The notes beneath the pieces are model-generated. The model had not been told where the DNA came from, searched no databases, and was given only the letters and a program-made list of their open reading frames with translations. A program made the translations under genes and the position numbers. Positions 18,814 to 20,711 of a stretch of DNA of 20,711 nucleotides are shown here, one piece after another. Each line of letters starts with the position of its first letter. Positions within the stretch are counted from its first letter, which is position 1. This DNA is from Tubiluchus corallicola (Eukaryota; Priapulida; Priapulimorpha; Priapulimorphida; Tubiluchidae), in assembly GCA_030141605.1 (NCBI GenBank), contig JAQGDQ010001930.1, forward strand, positions 1 to 20,711, read 5' to 3'.

Positions 18814-20711
18814 GTAAGTTCATGTGGTTTCATGCATGTATAGGTGTGGGTTTGATTGTCGATAAGATTAAATTTTGCAAGATTTCTTTTGTCACGTATA
18901 TCGGGTGGTTCGAAAATGTGCCGAAGTTTTGATCACGATGTTATATGGAGAAAATAACAGTGAAAATGACTGCAGATGTGAATGAGCCTTTACACGTGCT
19001 ACTTATGGAGTAAAACTACTGTTCTTTCCTATTGTTCTTGCCTTCAGTTTGGTATTCTGCTATTGCAAAGTTAAAGGAAAGGTCAAGTCTTCTGGAAAGC
19101 TAGAACTGATTTCAATGTTCGCGAGAAATGTTAGAAGGATTTAGTAACAAAACTGCAATAAGCGCCTCATGTAATTAGTAAAATCACTTTAAAGTCGCGA
19201 TCACTTCATGCTTGGACGCTCCCATTTTCAATGCCCATTCATGTTCCAATGACGTCATTCGTCTTGAAGAAAAGTAGCGCACTGTCAACCTTCGTGAAAG
19301 CATAACTAGTTTTTACAAAACATTTGACAGTTAATTGTGTAATATTTTTGTGTGAACCTTAGGTAAACTGCAAAAGTTTGAATTACTTTAAGCAGCACGC
19401 GTTTACGGAAAGCTACGATGCGCTTACGAAAAGTCACGAAGGCTCCCAGTTGCGCCATAATATTCAATAACATTTGTAGATGTTACCAGTTTTGTTCTTT
19501 GTATGTGTGCATAAATGTGATTTTTTTTGTTTTGCTTTGCAAAGTTAGAATTTTGTGAGTGTTTATATTAAGCGGAAAGTAATTAATGATTGTAGATTTC
19601 AAAGTAGATTTATTATAGACGCTATTGCTTTCATCAGTTCTCCGACTGTTTGTACACAAAAATTTTATGTATTTTGTACAGTACAGTTTGTGTACACTAA
19701 TTACAATAAAGACTATTATTATTATTATTATTTTTATTATATAAGTGAACGGCAGCAACCACCACGCTTGAAAATTTCTATCCAGAAGAAAGTATATTTT
19801 AAATTTATGTTTTACAGAGTTTTTTTTGCAAATTTCTTTGTTGTATTTTTCTGAGTTTAAAGCACAATAAAACCAAGTCCAAGTTTAAACATAAAGCTTA
19901 AAAAATTCGTTTTGAAATTTTATATCACTTACGTACTGCCTTTTTGCGTGCAGGACTTCAATCGGCAGTCAAGCTGTATAAAACATGTAAATTTAAACTC
20001 CCGTGATGACCGTTAGACGCAGCCATTTTCACGACAGGTCATTTGAAACAAGTTTAGATAACATTGTGTAAAGTTTGAAAAAATAATCAGAGTATTCGTA
20101 GCGCACATGTCACTAACTAAATAAAATTTAAAATTACTGTATCTTGTCAATAAGAGGGCGAGTCAGCGACATTTTACCAATTGGTGAAAACATTTTAAAT
20201 AATGAATAATTTTCTTTTCTAGTTACATAAGTCTTTCTAGTAGGTAAGCGAAAATCTAAGTAATATAGGTTTCCACGGAAAGTCTTTTGAGACATAATTT
20301 AACATTGCCTTTTCTTCCCTTGATTTACGTTTGGTTTCATGACGTCATGTAATGGCGACTTCGGAACAGTATTGCAGGAGATTCAAAATGAAAACAAACG
20401 AAAATTCCTTACGGTGCGAGTACGATATACGCGTAAAATTGCTATAAAGTAATATAATTTTTTAAAGGCGATTTTTCTGAAACCTACTTCAGGTACCCCT
20501 TTTCTTGTCCTGTAAGTGGTAACAGTAAAATAAACATACTGACAGACTTGTTCTTTCCTTTAGCCACAGGCTGTAGTTAAATGATGTTTTCATAATCTGA
20601 AGTAACATGTGGTACGATATCTGTTTTCGAACGCAAATTTCAAATATAATGAGCAGTTATAACGACTTGTTAACGAGCAGGAGCAATGGATTCGTTGTAC
20701 TAATTATTTAG
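18814..20711 (+). other. Start of the intron after exon A'; no gene seen
   Basis: This is the counterpart of 5594-7491. It holds the inverted R2 fragment (about 19379-19466), the (TTA)n tail (about 19713-19741) and CRE-type palindromes at 19250 and 20340. No exon is recognised. Confidence 0.6.

Larger units (their letters stand above)
18420..20711 (+). repeat. Large direct duplication, right copy (runs off the window)
   Basis: It is nearly identical to 5209-7491 and still matching at the last base. It carries the end of the ATC array (18421-18543), exon A', the inverted R2 fragment and the (TTA)n retroposon-like end. Exon A' and its splice sites are identical to those of exon A. Confidence 0.95.

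Overview
The window is A+T-rich, repeat-rich animal nuclear DNA, most likely from an invertebrate. It has spliced exons with consensus splice sites, introns of 2 to 11 kb, long trinucleotide microsatellites, two minisatellites, a hAT-type MITE and retroposon remnants. A short vertebrate/lophotrochozoan-type GTTAGG array is present, rather than the arthropod pentamer. Nothing looks bacterial: there are no long natural ORFs, no ribosome binding sites, no operons and no RNA genes. The species cannot be named from the sequence.

The only convincing gene is a plus-strand gene for an extracellular-type leucine-rich-repeat (LRR) protein, seen as three internal exons. These are exon A (5450-5593), exon B (16549-16692) and a second copy of exon A (A', 18670-18813). 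Each is exactly 144 nt (2 x 72), has phase-2 boundaries on both sides and encodes two 24-residue LRRs. The split codons at both junctions rebuild leucine (TT|G for A to B, CT|T for B to A'), so A-B-A' is one continuous frame of six LRRs. First and last exons are outside the window, so receptor class, signal peptide and membrane anchoring are unknown.

Exon A and A' sit in a large direct duplication. Positions 5209-7491 recur at 18420-20711 with only a handful of differences, offset about 13.2 kb, and the second copy runs off the right edge. The left breakpoint lies inside trinucleotide repeats. It is either a recent tandem duplication that lengthens the LRR array in frame, or two haplotypes joined by the assembler.

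Layout: 1-310, possible LINE 3' end. 741-889, 74-bp tandem duplication. 1115-1402, repeat family R1 copy 1. 1732-4160, repeat family R2 copies around a 481-bp hAT MITE and a telomere-like tract. 4384-5323, compound ATC array. 5450-5593, exon A. 5594-16548, an 11-kb intron holding R2 and R1 copies, a LINE relic, (TTA)n arrays, a 1.9-kb minisatellite of 28-bp units with a 14-unit higher-order repeat, a tRNA-like SINE head, a 0.95-kb array of 52-bp units and TTG/CTG arrays. 16549-16692, exon B, with R1 copy 3 just past its donor. 18263-18543, AAT then ATC array. 18670-18813, exon A'.

The strongest observations are the phase-symmetric LRR exon duplication, the minisatellite higher-order structure, and a pair of adjacent perfect hairpins inside one R2 copy that look like the product of one template-switch event. 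I see no evidence of a new enzymatic or defence system.
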